Shown piece by piece: positions 7,436 through 17,462 of a stretch of 64,000 nucleotides of DNA. Position 1 is the stretch's first letter. Each line of letters starts with the position of its first letter. This DNA is from Akkermansiaceae bacterium UBA4589 (GTDB taxonomy: Bacteria > Verrucomicrobiota > Verrucomicrobiia > Verrucomicrobiales > Akkermansiaceae): contig DGJT01000005.1 in assembly GCA_002387565.1 (NCBI GenBank), positions 1 to 64,000 of the forward strand, read 5' to 3'. The notes beneath the pieces were generated by a model. The model made no database searches. It was not told where the DNA came from and saw only the letters and a program-made list of their open reading frames with translations. Made by a program: the position numbers and the translations under genes.

Positions 7436-10400
7436 ATGTCCTCTCCTCTAAGTTCTAAATCTACCACATTCAAAGGCCTTATTGCCTGGATGGCAGAACA
7501 CAAAGTCGCAGCAAACCTATTAATGCTCTTCTTTCTTTTGGGAGGTATTGCCTCTTTTAAAACGGTCAAGCAAGAGGTCTTTCCTGAAATATTCACAGAC
7601 ACAATCACTATCTCTGTCTCTTACCCTGGCTCAAGCCCTCAAGAGATTGAACGCGGAGTCCTGCAAAGTGTTGAGTCAGCAGTACAAGGCGTCGACGGGG
7701 TAAAGAAAATCACTAGTGTAGCCAGAGAAAACTCAGGCGTAATCACCGCAGAAATCGAAGAATTCGTCAACCAAGACAAAGTTCTCCAAGACATTAAAAA
7801 TGAAGTTGATAGGATCCAAACTTTCCCTGCTGATATTGAAAAACCCACCTTTAGTCTAGACTCTAGAAAACGTCTTGTACTTAGTATTGTTATTTATGGC
7901 AACCAAGATGTAGCAACTCTGAATAATTATGCTAAATCTATTAAGAATCAACTAATTCAAGACCCAGGTATCACCTATGCCAAAATTCTCGATCCTCCCG
8001 CCGAAGAAATCCAAGTACACATCTCGCAAAACGACCTGCAAAAACAAGGCTTACGACTTGATGAAATAGCTAGCAAAATTAGTAATAACTCTCGTGAGCT
8101 CTCAGCTGGATCATTACGTACACCATCTGGAGAAATACTTGTACGTGTTGATGAGCGTAAAGATATCGCCAAAGATTTAGGTTCTATACCTCTTAGCACA
8201 GGAGACCAAGGACAAGTTCTAGAACTCAAAGATATAGCTACTATCAGTGAAGGTTTTGCCGAAGATGACAGAGAGGTTTATTTCCAAGGCATGCCTGCTG
8301 TACGTATAGGTATTTATAGTGTCGGCAAAGAATCTCCTATTGCTGTAGCAACTGCCGGTAAAGAACTGGTTAAAAACATCAAGCAGGGTATTAGTAGTAA
8401 AGACCTCAATATTGATGTCTTCCTCGATGACTCAGATAAGTTTAAGCAACGTATAGAACTCCTACAAAAAAATGTCCTCTTAGGGTTGGCTCTCATTCTA
8501 TTAATTCTAGGTATCTTTGTTAATCCGCGACTTGCCTTCTGGGTTATGATCGGGGTATTGATATCTGTGGTTGGTTCCTTGACCGTGTTTAATCATCTAG
8601 ACGCGACAATTAACATGGTCTCACTGTTTGCTTATATCGTCACACTAGGGATTGTGGTGGATGATGCCATTATCGTAGGTGAAGCCATTCATGAAAAAAC
8701 GGAACAAGGCATGCCACACATGCAGGCCGCCATCGAGGGCGCCAAAGAAATGCTCGCTCCTGTATTCTTTGCTGTATTAACTAACATTATCGCCTTTATC
8801 CCCCTACTGCTTGTTCCTGGTGAAATGGGTGATATTTTCAGACACATACCAGCTGTAGTCATTGCAGTACTCACCATTTCTCTTATTGAATCATTACTCA
8901 TTCTACCTAGACACTTAGCCCATGAACCTTCTAAGTTTTGGGCCAAGCTTTCCGGTCCTCAGGTACGCTTTAATAAATGGTTAGATACTCGTATTGAGAG
9001 CCATTACATACCTTTTGTGAATAAATGCCTTAATTGGCGTTACTTAACCGCTCTCTTTGCTATACTTATTCTCTGGGGTGGAATTGCCTTAGTTCAAAAC
9101 CGTGTCATTAAATTCACCTTCTTGCCCGTTATTGATACAGGAAGAATAAGCGCCACCGCTAACCTACCTTATGGTACACCCATAAATGAGACACGCGAAG
9201 CCATGCAACAACTCATTGCTAGCGCTTACGAAACAGAAGCCTACCTCATTGAACAACAAGGCAGAGACCCCGAGCAAGATCTCATTCTAAGAATTTACAC
9301 CAAAATTAGTGGTAGCCATAATTTAACTTTATCTGTGAAATTACATTCTGCAAATGATATTAATATGGGTAGCCAAGAGTTTTCCGATGTATGGCAAAAA
9401 CGCGCCCCTAAAATCTCTAGTTTAGAACGCTTGAGCTTCAAAGGCTCAACAGGCTTTGGTCGCGGTAAATCTATTGACTTAGAAATCACTCATAAAGACC
9501 CGGAAATTCAAGAGGCAGCAGCACGCGAGATTGCAGCTGTTATTGAGAACATGCCTGGTACTTTTGGCATTGATGATGGGATTGAACTAGGTAAGGAAGA
9601 GTTTAAGTTGCAGCTTAAACCGCAAGCTTACGCTTTAGGGTTTAGTATCACCGATTTAGCAAGGCAGGTACGTGCTTCTTACTATGGTGTCGAAGCCAAA
9701 CGTTTTCAACGTGGAGAAGAAGAGGTCAAAATTATGGTATCTCTACCCCCCAATGAACGTGACCAAATCCTCAACCTGGAAAACTTACGTATCAAGTCTC
9801 CTGTGGCCAACGGTAATAGCAGCGGTTACATACCACTAGGTCAATTGGTTGATATTGAGAAAAGTCGCTCTTACACCAGAATTAATCGCACCAACCAAAA
9901 CCGCATTATTAATATCACCGGTAATGTCAACGCCACTATCGCCAACGCCAATGAAACCCTACTTGAGTTAAAGGATGTTCATCTACCTAAAATAGCAGAA
10001 AAGTACTCTGGTTTAAATTATACATTTGAAGGTGAAAGCGAAACGCAGAGAGAGTCTCTAGGGTTCCTTGGTTTCACCTATCTCTTTATCTTAGTAACTA
10101 TTTGGGGACTATTAGCTCTCGTATTCCGTAGTTATTCACAACCTATAGCAGTGATGCTTGGAGTTCCCTATGGTATTATTGGAGCTATTTTAGGTCATTT
10201 ACTTTTTGGAGTCGACCTGAGTATCATCAGCTTTATTGGGTTGATTGGTTTAAGTGGTATCGTAATTAATGACGCACTTGTACTCATTACCACTATCAAT
10301 AAATTTGCTGATAACGGCACCCCTATCCTCGAATCCTGTCTTAAAGGCTCAGGTAGACGCCTTAGACCTATCCTGCTCACCACTGTAACTACTTCATGTG

Positions 10401-10597
10401 GATTATTACCTATGATGCTCGAAACCTCGGTACAGGCTAAATTCCTTATACCTATGGCCATTTCTATTGGCTTTGGTATTATCTTTGCCACACTGGTGAC
10501 TCTGGTGCTTGTACCTTGTAATTACCTGATTATAGAAGATATTAAAAACTTCTTTAGCCGTAAAAAAACTAAAGATAATAAAAACTTTTACAGTTAA
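7436..10597 (+). CDS. RND family efflux transporter (AcrB/HAE1-like)
   Basis: The 1053-residue inner-membrane pump has the RND plan: one N-terminal membrane helix, a large periplasmic loop, six helices, then the same arrangement repeated. Recognisable features are the N-terminal VFPEIFTDTITISVSYPGSSPQEIE segment, the TM4 motif LGIVVDDAIIVGEAI carrying the proton-relay aspartates, and the matching C-terminal block SGIVINDALVLI. It exports substrates using the proton gradient together with the upstream adaptor and duct. Only one aspartate is seen in the second half, as in other RND pumps. The gene ends three bases from the convergent glmM stop, with no hairpin terminator between them. The substrate cannot be told from sequence. 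Confidence 0.93.
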   Translation: MSSPLSSKSTTFKGLIAWMAEHKVAANLLMLFFLLGGIASFKTVKQEVFPEIFTDTITISVSYPGSSPQEIERGVLQSVESAVQGVDGVKKITSVARENSGVITAEIEEFVNQDKVLQDIKNEVDRIQTFPADIEKPTFSLDSRKRLVLSIVIYGNQDVATLNNYAKSIKNQLIQDPGITYAKILDPPAEEIQVHISQNDLQKQGLRLDEIASKISNNSRELSAGSLRTPSGEILVRVDERKDIAKDLGSIPLSTGDQGQVLELKDIATISEGFAEDDREVYFQGMPAVRIGIYSVGKESPIAVATAGKELVKNIKQGISSKDLNIDVFLDDSDKFKQRIELLQKNVLLGLALILLILGIFVNPRLAFWVMIGVLISVVGSLTVFNHLDATINMVSLFAYIVTLGIVVDDAIIVGEAIHEKTEQGMPHMQAAIEGAKEMLAPVFFAVLTNIIAFIPLLLVPGEMGDIFRHIPAVVIAVLTISLIESLLILPRHLAHEPSKFWAKLSGPQVRFNKWLDTRIESHYIPFVNKCLNWRYLTALFAILILWGGIALVQNRVIKFTFLPVIDTGRISATANLPYGTPINETREAMQQLIASAYETEAYLIEQQGRDPEQDLILRIYTKISGSHNLTLSVKLHSANDINMGSQEFSDVWQKRAPKISSLERLSFKGSTGFGRGKSIDLEITHKDPEIQEAAAREIAAVIENMPGTFGIDDGIELGKEEFKLQLKPQAYALGFSITDLARQVRASYYGVEAKRFQRGEEEVKIMVSLPPNERDQILNLENLRIKSPVANGNSSGYIPLGQLVDIEKSRSYTRINRTNQNRIINITGNVNATIANANETLLELKDVHLPKIAEKYSGLNYTFEGESETQRESLGFLGFTYLFILVTIWGLLALVFRSYSQPIAVMLGVPYGIIGAILGHLLFGVDLSIISFIGLIGLSGIVINDALVLITTINKFADNGTPILESCLKGSGRRLRPILLTTVTTSCGLLPMMLETSVQAKFLIPMAISIGFGIIFATLVTLVLVPCNYLIIEDIKNFFSRKKTKDNKNFYS

Positions 10598-10600
10598 TAA

Positions 10601-12007
10601 CTAACCCACCACGCCATCTTTGATGAGGGCGGCTTTGATGAGTTCTAGTTTACTGTGGATTTGGTTCTCATCTTGGTGTTCGAGGAGGATACGAATCAGG
10701 TTTTCTGTGCCTGAATAGCGAATCAAGTCACTACCCTGTTCCCCCCACTCTGTTCGAATTTCTGTAAGTACTTGTTGTAGATTACTGAGCTCTTCTAATG
10801 GTGGCTTGCTAATGAGTTGAATGTTTTCTAGATGCTGTGGGTAGAGCTGTATCTGGTTTACCAATGCTGAAAAAGTTTGCTCTGGGTGAAACTCTTGCCA
10901 GAGACTGATCATTTCTAACGCACCCAAGATGCCGTCCCCAGTAAAACCTTTATCAAGGAAGATGAGGTGTCCGGAATTTTCGCCGCCAAAAGTACCATTA
11001 ATCTCTTTGAGACGCTCCATCACGTACTTGTCGCCTATGTCTGTCAGCTCAACGGCTATGTTGTGAGCCTTAAATTGCTGTTTTAAGCCTGTATTGCACA
11101 TTTTTGTGGTAACTACGGTTTGTTTAACGTTTGAGCCGTTTTTGGGCTGTTTCTGAGCTTTTTTAGCTAACAGTAAACCAATAGTCCCTATAATTTTATC
11201 ACCATTGACTACCATACCAGTTTCATCGCAGAAAATAACTCGATCACCATCACCGTCAAAAGCTATTCCTATATCAGCTTGTTCTTGTTTTACTGCCTGA
11301 CCTAAGGCTTGTGCATGGGTTGCACCACAATTTTGATTAATATTTAACCCATCTGGTTGGTTGAATAAGGTGCTAACTGTAAAACCTAATTGTTTAAAAA
11401 GGCTCTCTGCTATCGCATAATTTGAACCATGAGCTGTATCTAAAATAACTCTAAGCTTATTTGTAAGTTTAGAAAATGGTTGGTAAATACTTGTTATATA
11501 CTGCTGATAAAACTGTGCGTGTTTATTAAGCTCTATTGATGTTTCAAAGGTATTTTCTATAAATTTATCATCTGTGAGGTGTTTTTTACTACATTCCTGG
11601 TTAATAATATTTTCAATAATGGTTTGTGCTTCGTCATTGAGCTTATAACCCGTGTTAGAGAAAAATTTGATACCATTATCACTTGCCGGGTTATGTGAGG
11701 CTGTAATCATTATACCTACATCATAACTTTTCTTTTGTGTAATAAGTGCTAATGCTGGAGTTGGCAACACTCCTAATAAATCTACTTCAACCTTTATTTT
11801 TGAGTTTTCTAAAGTGTTTTTAAATATCTCCTGAATAGCTAGTCCAGATAAACGTGTATCTCTAGCTATACAAACACGATAACTAGATTTCAATTTATGT
11901 ACTTTTAAATACTGTAATAAACCTAGAGTAATAAATTCACAACCTTGTGGATTTAAGGGAAATTGATTAATTAATGAACGTATGCCGTCTGTTCCAAAAT
12001 ATTGCAT
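10601..12007 (-). CDS. glmM: Phosphoglucosamine mutase
   Basis: The 468-residue protein belongs to the alpha-D-phosphohexomutase family. It starts MQYFGTDGIR, carries the phosphoserine loop TASHNPASDNGIKFF (Ser104) and the metal loop AFDGDGDRV, and ends with the phosphate-binding RYSGTENLIR. The FGTDGIR start and TASHNP loop are typical of GlmM, which makes glucosamine-1-phosphate for peptidoglycan and LPS. A broader phosphomannomutase role cannot be wholly excluded. The gene is transcribed alone on the minus strand, with a 187-base AT-rich gap upstream. Its 5' half is visibly more AT-rich than its 3' half. Confidence 0.88.
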   Translation of the reverse strand: MQYFGTDGIRSLINQFPLNPQGCEFITLGLLQYLKVHKLKSSYRVCIARDTRLSGLAIQEIFKNTLENSKIKVEVDLLGVLPTPALALITQKKSYDVGIMITASHNPASDNGIKFFSNTGYKLNDEAQTIIENIINQECSKKHLTDDKFIENTFETSIELNKHAQFYQQYITSIYQPFSKLTNKLRVILDTAHGSNYAIAESLFKQLGFTVSTLFNQPDGLNINQNCGATHAQALGQAVKQEQADIGIAFDGDGDRVIFCDETGMVVNGDKIIGTIGLLLAKKAQKQPKNGSNVKQTVVTTKMCNTGLKQQFKAHNIAVELTDIGDKYVMERLKEINGTFGGENSGHLIFLDKGFTGDGILGALEMISLWQEFHPEQTFSALVNQIQLYPQHLENIQLISKPPLEELSNLQQVLTEIRTEWGEQGSDLIRYSGTENLIRILLEHQDENQIHSKLELIKAALIKDGVVG

Positions 12008-12194
12008 AATTAAGTGAATAAATAGTTAACAACTTTTTTAATTGAGTTATTCAGAAGTTGTTCAGAGAGTTTTTAATAATGATAAATAGTGATTAACCTT
12101 ATTTCTTTAGGAGATTTAAGAGTTATTCATTTATTAGTTACTTATAAGAAGAAGAAAGGTTTTTGATAAATTAAATAATTAATATTTAGTTTTG

Positions 12195-12956
12195 TTAATT
12201 GTGGGTAATTACTTTTTTGTAATCATTTAGCAATTTAATTTTAGCTAACTCAATAGCCTTTAAAATAGGGTATCCTAAACATAAATAACCAGTGATAGAA
12301 CTACTTAATTTGCAACCTGTACCATGCCATTGAGTTAAACCTTGAGTAGGTTGATTAGAAAAAGTATAGATTTGATTAGCATCTGCATATACATCATGAA
12401 TTTGTTTAGTAGTTAAATGACCGCCTTTAACAAGTACAGGGCAATTAAACATTAGATAGAAAGATTTAGCAGCTTTTTGTAATTTATCTAAAGTATCAAT
12501 ATTAGTATCTAAATAATAGTTAATTTCATTGAGATTAGGAGTGATTAAATCACAGAGAGGAAATAAGACACTTAAATCAACATCATTATCTTGCATGTTA
12601 AAACCTGTACTAGCAGTGCCTACAGGATCAAGGACGACAGGTTTATGAGGATAATTTTGTTTATAACGATTAATAAAATCAATAATAACCATTAATTGTT
12701 CAACAGAACTAATTAATCCAATTTTTATAGCTTGAATATCATAATGATTAGCTAATAAATCTAATTCTTGTTTTAGGTGATGACCTGAACGTTTCTCAAT
12801 AGCTATAGTTTGTTGAGGTACTTGTGTAACTAAAGATGTGATAGCACAAATACTTTTGAGCTCTAAATCATAAAAAGTAAGTAAATCTGTCTGAATACCA
12901 GCTCCAGCACTACCGTCTGAGCCAGCAATAGTTAAAACAGCAGGTACTTTATCCAT
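12195..12956 (-). CDS. thiD: Hydroxymethylpyrimidine/phosphomethylpyrimidine kinase
   Basis: The 253-residue ribokinase-fold protein shows the ThiD signatures: TIAGSDGSAGAGIQTDL at the N-terminus, AIKIGLISS, VVLDPVGTASTG, LITPNLNE, VLVKGGH, and the catalytic anion-hole segment HGTGCKLSSSI. It phosphorylates HMP and HMP-P for thiamine synthesis. The gene follows the MORN-repeat gene by four bases, so it is probably cotranscribed from proS. No TPP riboswitch or other thi gene is visible here. Codon use is AT-rich compared with proS. Confidence 0.9.
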   Translation of the reverse strand: MDKVPAVLTIAGSDGSAGAGIQTDLLTFYDLELKSICAITSLVTQVPQQTIAIEKRSGHHLKQELDLLANHYDIQAIKIGLISSVEQLMVIIDFINRYKQNYPHKPVVLDPVGTASTGFNMQDNDVDLSVLFPLCDLITPNLNEINYYLDTNIDTLDKLQKAAKSFYLMFNCPVLVKGGHLTTKQIHDVYADANQIYTFSNQPTQGLTQWHGTGCKLSSSITGYLCLGYPILKAIELAKIKLLNDYKKVITHN

Positions 12957-12960
12957 AAAC

Positions 12961-14070
12961 TTATAAATCGCCTACCTTTTTATCATCTTCATAGATTAAA
13001 CTACCTACAAATTTACCGCTCTCATTAAATTGCTCGTAAATACCGTGTTTTTTATTGTTTACGTAAGTAGTGGTGCTTTGAATTTGACCAGATTCAAAAT
13101 AAATTTTGGCTATACCGTGAATTTTGCCATTTTTATAAGGAATAGATTTTTCTAATTTACCTGATTTATAAAAATGTTTTTCAACATCAATAATAATATC
13201 ATGTTTAATGGTGTAAGTGGATTTTAATTGGCCAGTTGGATAGAGTTCTTTAATTTCTCCAAAAATTTTACCGTATTTATAAGGAATGGTTTTATGCACT
13301 TTACCTGAAGGGTAATACTCAACAATCTCTCCTTCGATAAATCCTTGATTATAAATACCTTCACCTAAGAGTTTACCTTGATTACTAAACTCTTGAACCC
13401 GACCACTAAGAAAGTCATTATTATAATTTTTCTCAACTTTCAAAGTTCCATTAGGGTAAAAATTCTTAGCTACACCATGTTTCACACCATCTTTATAAGA
13501 TACTTGAGATTTGATTTTGCCATTTTTATAAAAATCTTTGGCCTTACCTGTGCATTTACCTTCTTCGAAACGGGCTTCTACACGCTTTACACCTGATTCA
13601 TAATACCAGTTAGCAGGACCTTGAATAGCTCCGTTTACATAGGTTAACTCAGCTTTAAGCTCACCAGTTGGAAAAAACTCACTTACAGTACCATCAACTT
13701 CTTTATTCTTAATGGGCACAATAGCTTTTAAAGCTCCAGAAGGGTAGCGCCACTTTTGCACTACTTTATTGTTGTAACTATCAAGGATGATATTAGTACG
13801 TTTAGGAGCGATAGCTACAGGCTCTTGGACAGTTTTTTCGTTGTTTGTTTTAGGCTTGGGAGGCTCATTTTTAGAATATGTTTTACTTCTATCAAAATAA
13901 AATGAATCTTTTATTTTAATATTATTGCCATCAATATTAGAGGGTTCCTCTGGGTTTTCTTGCACTTCTGCAATAACATTAGAGTCAGATTGAGCAGTCG
14001 TTACTGCAGAATCGTCCTGTGCTTGGATTAAGCAACTAAAAACCCAAAAAATTAACAATAAATAAAACAT
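12961..14070 (-). CDS. Secreted MORN-variant repeat protein
   Basis: The 369-residue protein has an N-terminal hydrophobic signal (MFYLLLIFWVFSCLIQAQ), a polar low-complexity region to about residue 100, then about ten MORN_2-type repeats of 22-24 residues. The repeats have the pattern YxNGxxxGxxxxxYxxGxLK, for example YPSGALKA, FFPTGELKA and FYPNGTLKV. Such toxin_15/MORN_2 arrays form beta-hairpin stacks, often on the cell surface or in the periplasm; no enzymatic domain is visible. It lies 23 bases after proS and 4 before thiD, so it is operonic, but no functional link is obvious. The function is unknown. Confidence 0.8.
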   Translation of the reverse strand: MFYLLLIFWVFSCLIQAQDDSAVTTAQSDSNVIAEVQENPEEPSNIDGNNIKIKDSFYFDRSKTYSKNEPPKPKTNNEKTVQEPVAIAPKRTNIILDSYNNKVVQKWRYPSGALKAIVPIKNKEVDGTVSEFFPTGELKAELTYVNGAIQGPANWYYESGVKRVEARFEEGKCTGKAKDFYKNGKIKSQVSYKDGVKHGVAKNFYPNGTLKVEKNYNNDFLSGRVQEFSNQGKLLGEGIYNQGFIEGEIVEYYPSGKVHKTIPYKYGKIFGEIKELYPTGQLKSTYTIKHDIIIDVEKHFYKSGKLEKSIPYKNGKIHGIAKIYFESGQIQSTTTYVNNKKHGIYEQFNESGKFVGSLIYEDDKKVGDL

Positions 14071-14093
14071 AATTTGGAGGTATCGACTAACCT

Positions 14094-15632
14094 CTAATAA
14101 CTTTTAGCCCAAATAGCTAAAACCTCTGTTGAGCTCCCTGTCTTTATACAATGCGTTGAACCAGTGATTTTTTCAAGAATAGAAGCAGGAAGTTTATCAC
14201 GGCCAGGCAAACAACGAATAGAAATCTGCCACTTCTTAGAAAGATCTTCTTCTTCCTCATTGGATCCAGCCCAAGGCGTCACTAACCATTTAGCGCCACC
14301 ATTATCATCCCAGTTTGCCTCAAAATCATTCAGGTTATCACAATAAACCATATTATTATCTCTTAATTCAGTAGCTTTTGAGAGCAATTGATCATACACA
14401 TTAGCTAATAGTTGTGGCACTTTAGCAGCCCAACCCTCACTTTCTACAAAATATTTTTCTGTTGGCTCTTCTGTACGCAATTGATAACAGAGCTTACCGC
14501 TTTCTAAATCCCTAGGACCTATTTCAATACGAATAGGCACGCCTTTTTTGACCCATTCCCATTTTTTTGTACCCGCATTACTATCACGCTTGTCTACCTT
14601 GACTCGGATAGGTTGCCCCAAGTAAGACTGCTGCACAATTTGAGATCTAAGCGCTTCACAAGCCTCTAAAATCGACTCTTCAAATTTAGGTTTAGGAATA
14701 ACAGGAATAATTACCACCTGTTGTGAGGCAATAGCTGGTGGCATGAGCAGACCATCATCATCACTATGTGCCATAATCAAAGTCCCAATTAAACGTGTAG
14801 AAACCCCCCAAGAAGTCGTATAAGCAAAATCTTGGTTACCCTCCTTATTCACAAAAGAAATATCCTGCGCTTTGGCAAAATTCTGCCCCATATAGTGTGA
14901 AGTCCCCGCTTGAATCGCTTTTTTATCCTGCACCATAGCTTCCACAGTCAGTGTCTTTTCTGCCCCAGGAAAGCGCTCTACCTCACTTTTTTCACCAGCA
15001 ATGACTGGAATCGCTAAATAGTTGAATAGAAACTCTTCGTAGATACCTTGCATCTGTGAGGTTTCAGCCTCAGCTTCAGCTTGCGTGGCGTGAGCGGTGT
15101 GCCCTTCTTGCCAGAGGAATTCGGCAGTTCTTAAAAAAATACGTGGACGCATCTCCCAGCGCATCACATTGGCCCACTGATTAATCAGTAGCGGTAAATC
15201 ACGATAAGACTGAGTCCAACGCGCAAAAGCAGCGCCAATAATCATTTCAGAAGTAGGCCTAATGACATAAGGTTCAGTCAATTCACCTTGAGGAACTAGT
15301 TTAGTTTTACCTTTTTCATCCTTTTGTGCGCCTAGGCGGTGATGAGTAACTACGGCACATTCCGTGGCAAACCCTTCGGCGTGTTCAGCCTCTTTTTCTA
15401 AGTAAGAAAGAGGGATTAACAAGGGAAAATACGCGTTTTCATGACCTGTTTCTTTAAATTTTTTATCTAAAATACCTTGGATATTCTCCCAGAGAGCATA
15501 ACCCCAAGGTTTAATGACCATACAACCTCGAGTTTCTGAGTTTTCAGCTAAGTCAGCAGCTTGAATAACTTTTTGGTACCATTCAGGGAAATTTTCCTCA
15601 CGAGTTGGAGTGATAGCGTTTTTCTTGGACAT
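14094..15632 (-). CDS. proS: Prolyl-tRNA synthetase, archaeal/eukaryote-like type
   Basis: The 512-residue class II synthetase belongs to the short prolyl-tRNA synthetase group without the editing insertion. Motif-2 region WANVMRWEMRPRIFLRTAEFLWQEGH, the VIRPTSEMIIG block and the anticodon-binding/C-terminal domain with AIWAKSY at the end are present. It charges tRNA-Pro with proline. The start is taken at ATG 15632 (MSKKNAITPTREENFPEWY), which fits the family; an extension to GTG 15710 would add a hydrophobic leader and is unlikely. It heads the proS-MORN-thiD operon and is divergent from dnaB. Confidence 0.94.
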   Translation of the reverse strand: MSKKNAITPTREENFPEWYQKVIQAADLAENSETRGCMVIKPWGYALWENIQGILDKKFKETGHENAYFPLLIPLSYLEKEAEHAEGFATECAVVTHHRLGAQKDEKGKTKLVPQGELTEPYVIRPTSEMIIGAAFARWTQSYRDLPLLINQWANVMRWEMRPRIFLRTAEFLWQEGHTAHATQAEAEAETSQMQGIYEEFLFNYLAIPVIAGEKSEVERFPGAEKTLTVEAMVQDKKAIQAGTSHYMGQNFAKAQDISFVNKEGNQDFAYTTSWGVSTRLIGTLIMAHSDDDGLLMPPAIASQQVVIIPVIPKPKFEESILEACEALRSQIVQQSYLGQPIRVKVDKRDSNAGTKKWEWVKKGVPIRIEIGPRDLESGKLCYQLRTEEPTEKYFVESEGWAAKVPQLLANVYDQLLSKATELRDNNMVYCDNLNDFEANWDDNGGAKWLVTPWAGSNEEEEDLSKKWQISIRCLPGRDKLPASILEKITGSTHCIKTGSSTEVLAIWAKSY

Positions 15633-15744
15633 ATTTTTCTTGAAGGATGAAACAATAACTAAACCACAGTAAAAAACCAAGCTTTTAAGGCATTTAGCCA
15701 AGTTATTCACAATTTATAAACAAAAAACCTAATAGTTATTCACT

Positions 15745-15773
15745 TTTAAAAATAGAACTTATCATGATACAAT
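15745..15773 (+). promoter_or_regulatory. Candidate sigma-70-type promoter for dnaB
   Basis: TTTAAA, a 17-base spacer and TACAAT, with TG one base before the -10 (extended -10 form), lie about 50 bases upstream of the dnaB ATG. A perfect 5-base hairpin, CGTCA-ATTA-TGACG at 15778-15791, falls at the predicted transcript start. Judged by eye only. Confidence 0.45.
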
Positions 15774-15823
15774 TAAGCGTCAATTATGACGATGCTCACA
15801 GTGACATTTTAAATTTTTAGGTT

Positions 15824-17254
15824 ATGATAGAAAACGTGCCTGCAATAGCTTTTAAAAACTCGGATTCAAATAATTATTCAGATGAGCAATCTGAACTGAT
15901 GAAAAAAACGCCTCAAGCCATTGAAGCGGAAAAAAGCCTACTTAGTACCCTGCTACGTCACCCACAAGAATGCCTAGCAGAAGCCATCGAAGAAGGACTC
16001 ACCGAACAGATGTTCTATTTGCCAGCGCACCAAATCATCTACGAAAACCTTCTCATAGAGAGTGAAAACCCAGCAGGCACAGACCTCATCTCATTCACCC
16101 AAAAACTCGAAGACAAAAACCTCCTCGATAAAGTAGGAGGAGCTGCCAACCTCACCAAAATCTATGGTATCAGCTCAACAAGAGTCAATTTCCTCGACCA
16201 TTTAAACATCGTCAAACAGAAATACCTCTTACGTCAGATCATCCATGAGTGCACCGACGCCATAGGCGAGGCTTATGACAACCCAGAAGAGCCAGAAGAC
16301 TTACTCAACGATGTGGAGGGCAAAATCCTCAACATCCGCAAACTCACAGAAAACAAAGACGAGCAGAGCGTCAAAGCCGCCGTATCCCAAGTCTGGGATA
16401 ACCTATCCGAGACTCTTAATAGCGGAGGCGCTATATCAGGTATATCCACAGGTTATCCAGATTTAGACGCCCTCACAAACGGTCTTAAACCAGCGGAAAT
16501 GATTGTGCTGGCAGCTCGACCATCACGAGGGAAAACCTCATTGATGATGAATATTATTGAACACGTCTGTGTCGACCAGGGTATCCCTAGCCTCGTATTC
16601 TCCTGTGAGATGCCCACCTTACAAATTGTAGACAGACTTGTCTTCTCCAAAGCCAAGTTTGATAAATCAAAAATCAGCAAAGGTTTCAACCCAAGCAGAG
16701 AAGAACTCCAATCTATTCGAAAAGCAGCGCAATCTATCGGTGAATCACAACTCTTCATAGATGATACCCCGAGCATGAACATCCAGCATTTTAGAGCTAT
16801 AGCTCGCCGCAAAAAGCAGGAATCAGACATCCAGTTCATCGCGATTGATTACCTACAACTCATGCGCTCTAGCTCCAAACAAGCCACCAGCTCAAGGGAG
16901 CGTGAAATCGCCGAAATATCAGCCGGCATCAAAGCCGTAGCTAAAGAACTCAACCTACCTATCATTGTCTTAGCCCAGCTCAACCGTGACGCAGAAAAAG
17001 ACGCTCGTGAGCCACGCATGTCAGACCTCAGGGAATCAGGCGCCATCGAGCAAGATGCCGACCTCGTCACCCTACTCTGCCATGATTCAGACCTCAAAAA
17101 GTACAAAGACTCCGAAGATACCGAAGGTAGAGCCAGTCTCATCGTCGCTAAAAACCGTAATGGAGCCACAGGGATGGTGCCGCTGACGTTTATTAAGCAA
17201 TATACACGATTTGAAACTAGAGCCTGGAGCAAAGACGAGGAACACGAAGGCTAA
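15824..17254 (+). CDS. dnaB: Replicative DNA helicase DnaB
   Basis: This 476-residue hexameric helicase unwinds DNA ahead of the replication fork. The N-terminal domain begins KKTPQAIEAEKSLLSTLL, followed by the linker and a RecA-like domain. Visible motifs are Walker A ARPSRGKTS (usually GRPSMGKT), Walker B FIAIDYLQLMR, and the conserved REIAEISAGIKAVAKELNLP and LRESGAIEQDADLV segments. Length is normal and there is no intein. The ATG is preceded by TTTTAGGTT with no real Shine-Dalgarno. It is divergent from proS across an AT-rich spacer of about 190 bases. Confidence 0.96.
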   Translation: MIENVPAIAFKNSDSNNYSDEQSELMKKTPQAIEAEKSLLSTLLRHPQECLAEAIEEGLTEQMFYLPAHQIIYENLLIESENPAGTDLISFTQKLEDKNLLDKVGGAANLTKIYGISSTRVNFLDHLNIVKQKYLLRQIIHECTDAIGEAYDNPEEPEDLLNDVEGKILNIRKLTENKDEQSVKAAVSQVWDNLSETLNSGGAISGISTGYPDLDALTNGLKPAEMIVLAARPSRGKTSLMMNIIEHVCVDQGIPSLVFSCEMPTLQIVDRLVFSKAKFDKSKISKGFNPSREELQSIRKAAQSIGESQLFIDDTPSMNIQHFRAIARRKKQESDIQFIAIDYLQLMRSSSKQATSSREREIAEISAGIKAVAKELNLPIIVLAQLNRDAEKDAREPRMSDLRESGAIEQDADLVTLLCHDSDLKKYKDSEDTEGRASLIVAKNRNGATGMVPLTFIKQYTRFETRAWSKDEEHEG

Positions 17255-17295
17255 AAACGGGTGCTTTTGAATAAATAGCACACTTCTCAGACTTA

Positions 17296-17325
17296 CGTGG
17301 TGCTCGAGTAGCTTTATCTACACTG
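17296..17325. repeat. Dispersed 30-base repeat, copy 1
   Basis: The block starts CGTGGTGCTCGAGTAGC and ends TCTACACTG. It recurs at 30961-30990 with 26 of 30 identical positions, all four differences being consecutive in the middle. Both copies lie just after plus-strand genes (dnaB and mcsB). The function is unknown. Confidence 0.6.
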
Positions 17326-17412
17326 CGCGCCACGGTTCTTCATCAGTGCACTATTTAAATCAAAACCGTAGTTGGCTAAAACCAACTACTTCACTTCATT
17401 TATGATAATTGT

Positions 17413-17443
17413 AAAATCTAAAAACATTCTCATTTTAGATTTA
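17413..17443. promoter_or_regulatory. Inverted repeat upstream of the DUF2971 gene
   Basis: AAATCTAAAA and TTTTAGATTT form perfect 10-base arms around a loop of about nine bases, ending 20 bases before the DUF2971 ATG. No T run follows, so it may be an operator or leader hairpin rather than a terminator. Confidence 0.4.
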
Positions 17444-17462
17444 AAATAACTACAAAATAACT

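Noticed and set aside
12957..13000. Possible TPP riboswitch upstream of thiD
   Set aside because: thiD starts four bases after the MORN gene and no CTGAGA-type thi-box or related structure is visible; no riboswitch can be supported.
15700..15745. TTATTCACA and TTATTCACT, DnaA-box-like sequences in the AT-rich spacer before dnaB
   Set aside because: TTATTCAC occurs several times in this window, including inside coding regions (for example near 10133), so two copies here do not define an origin.
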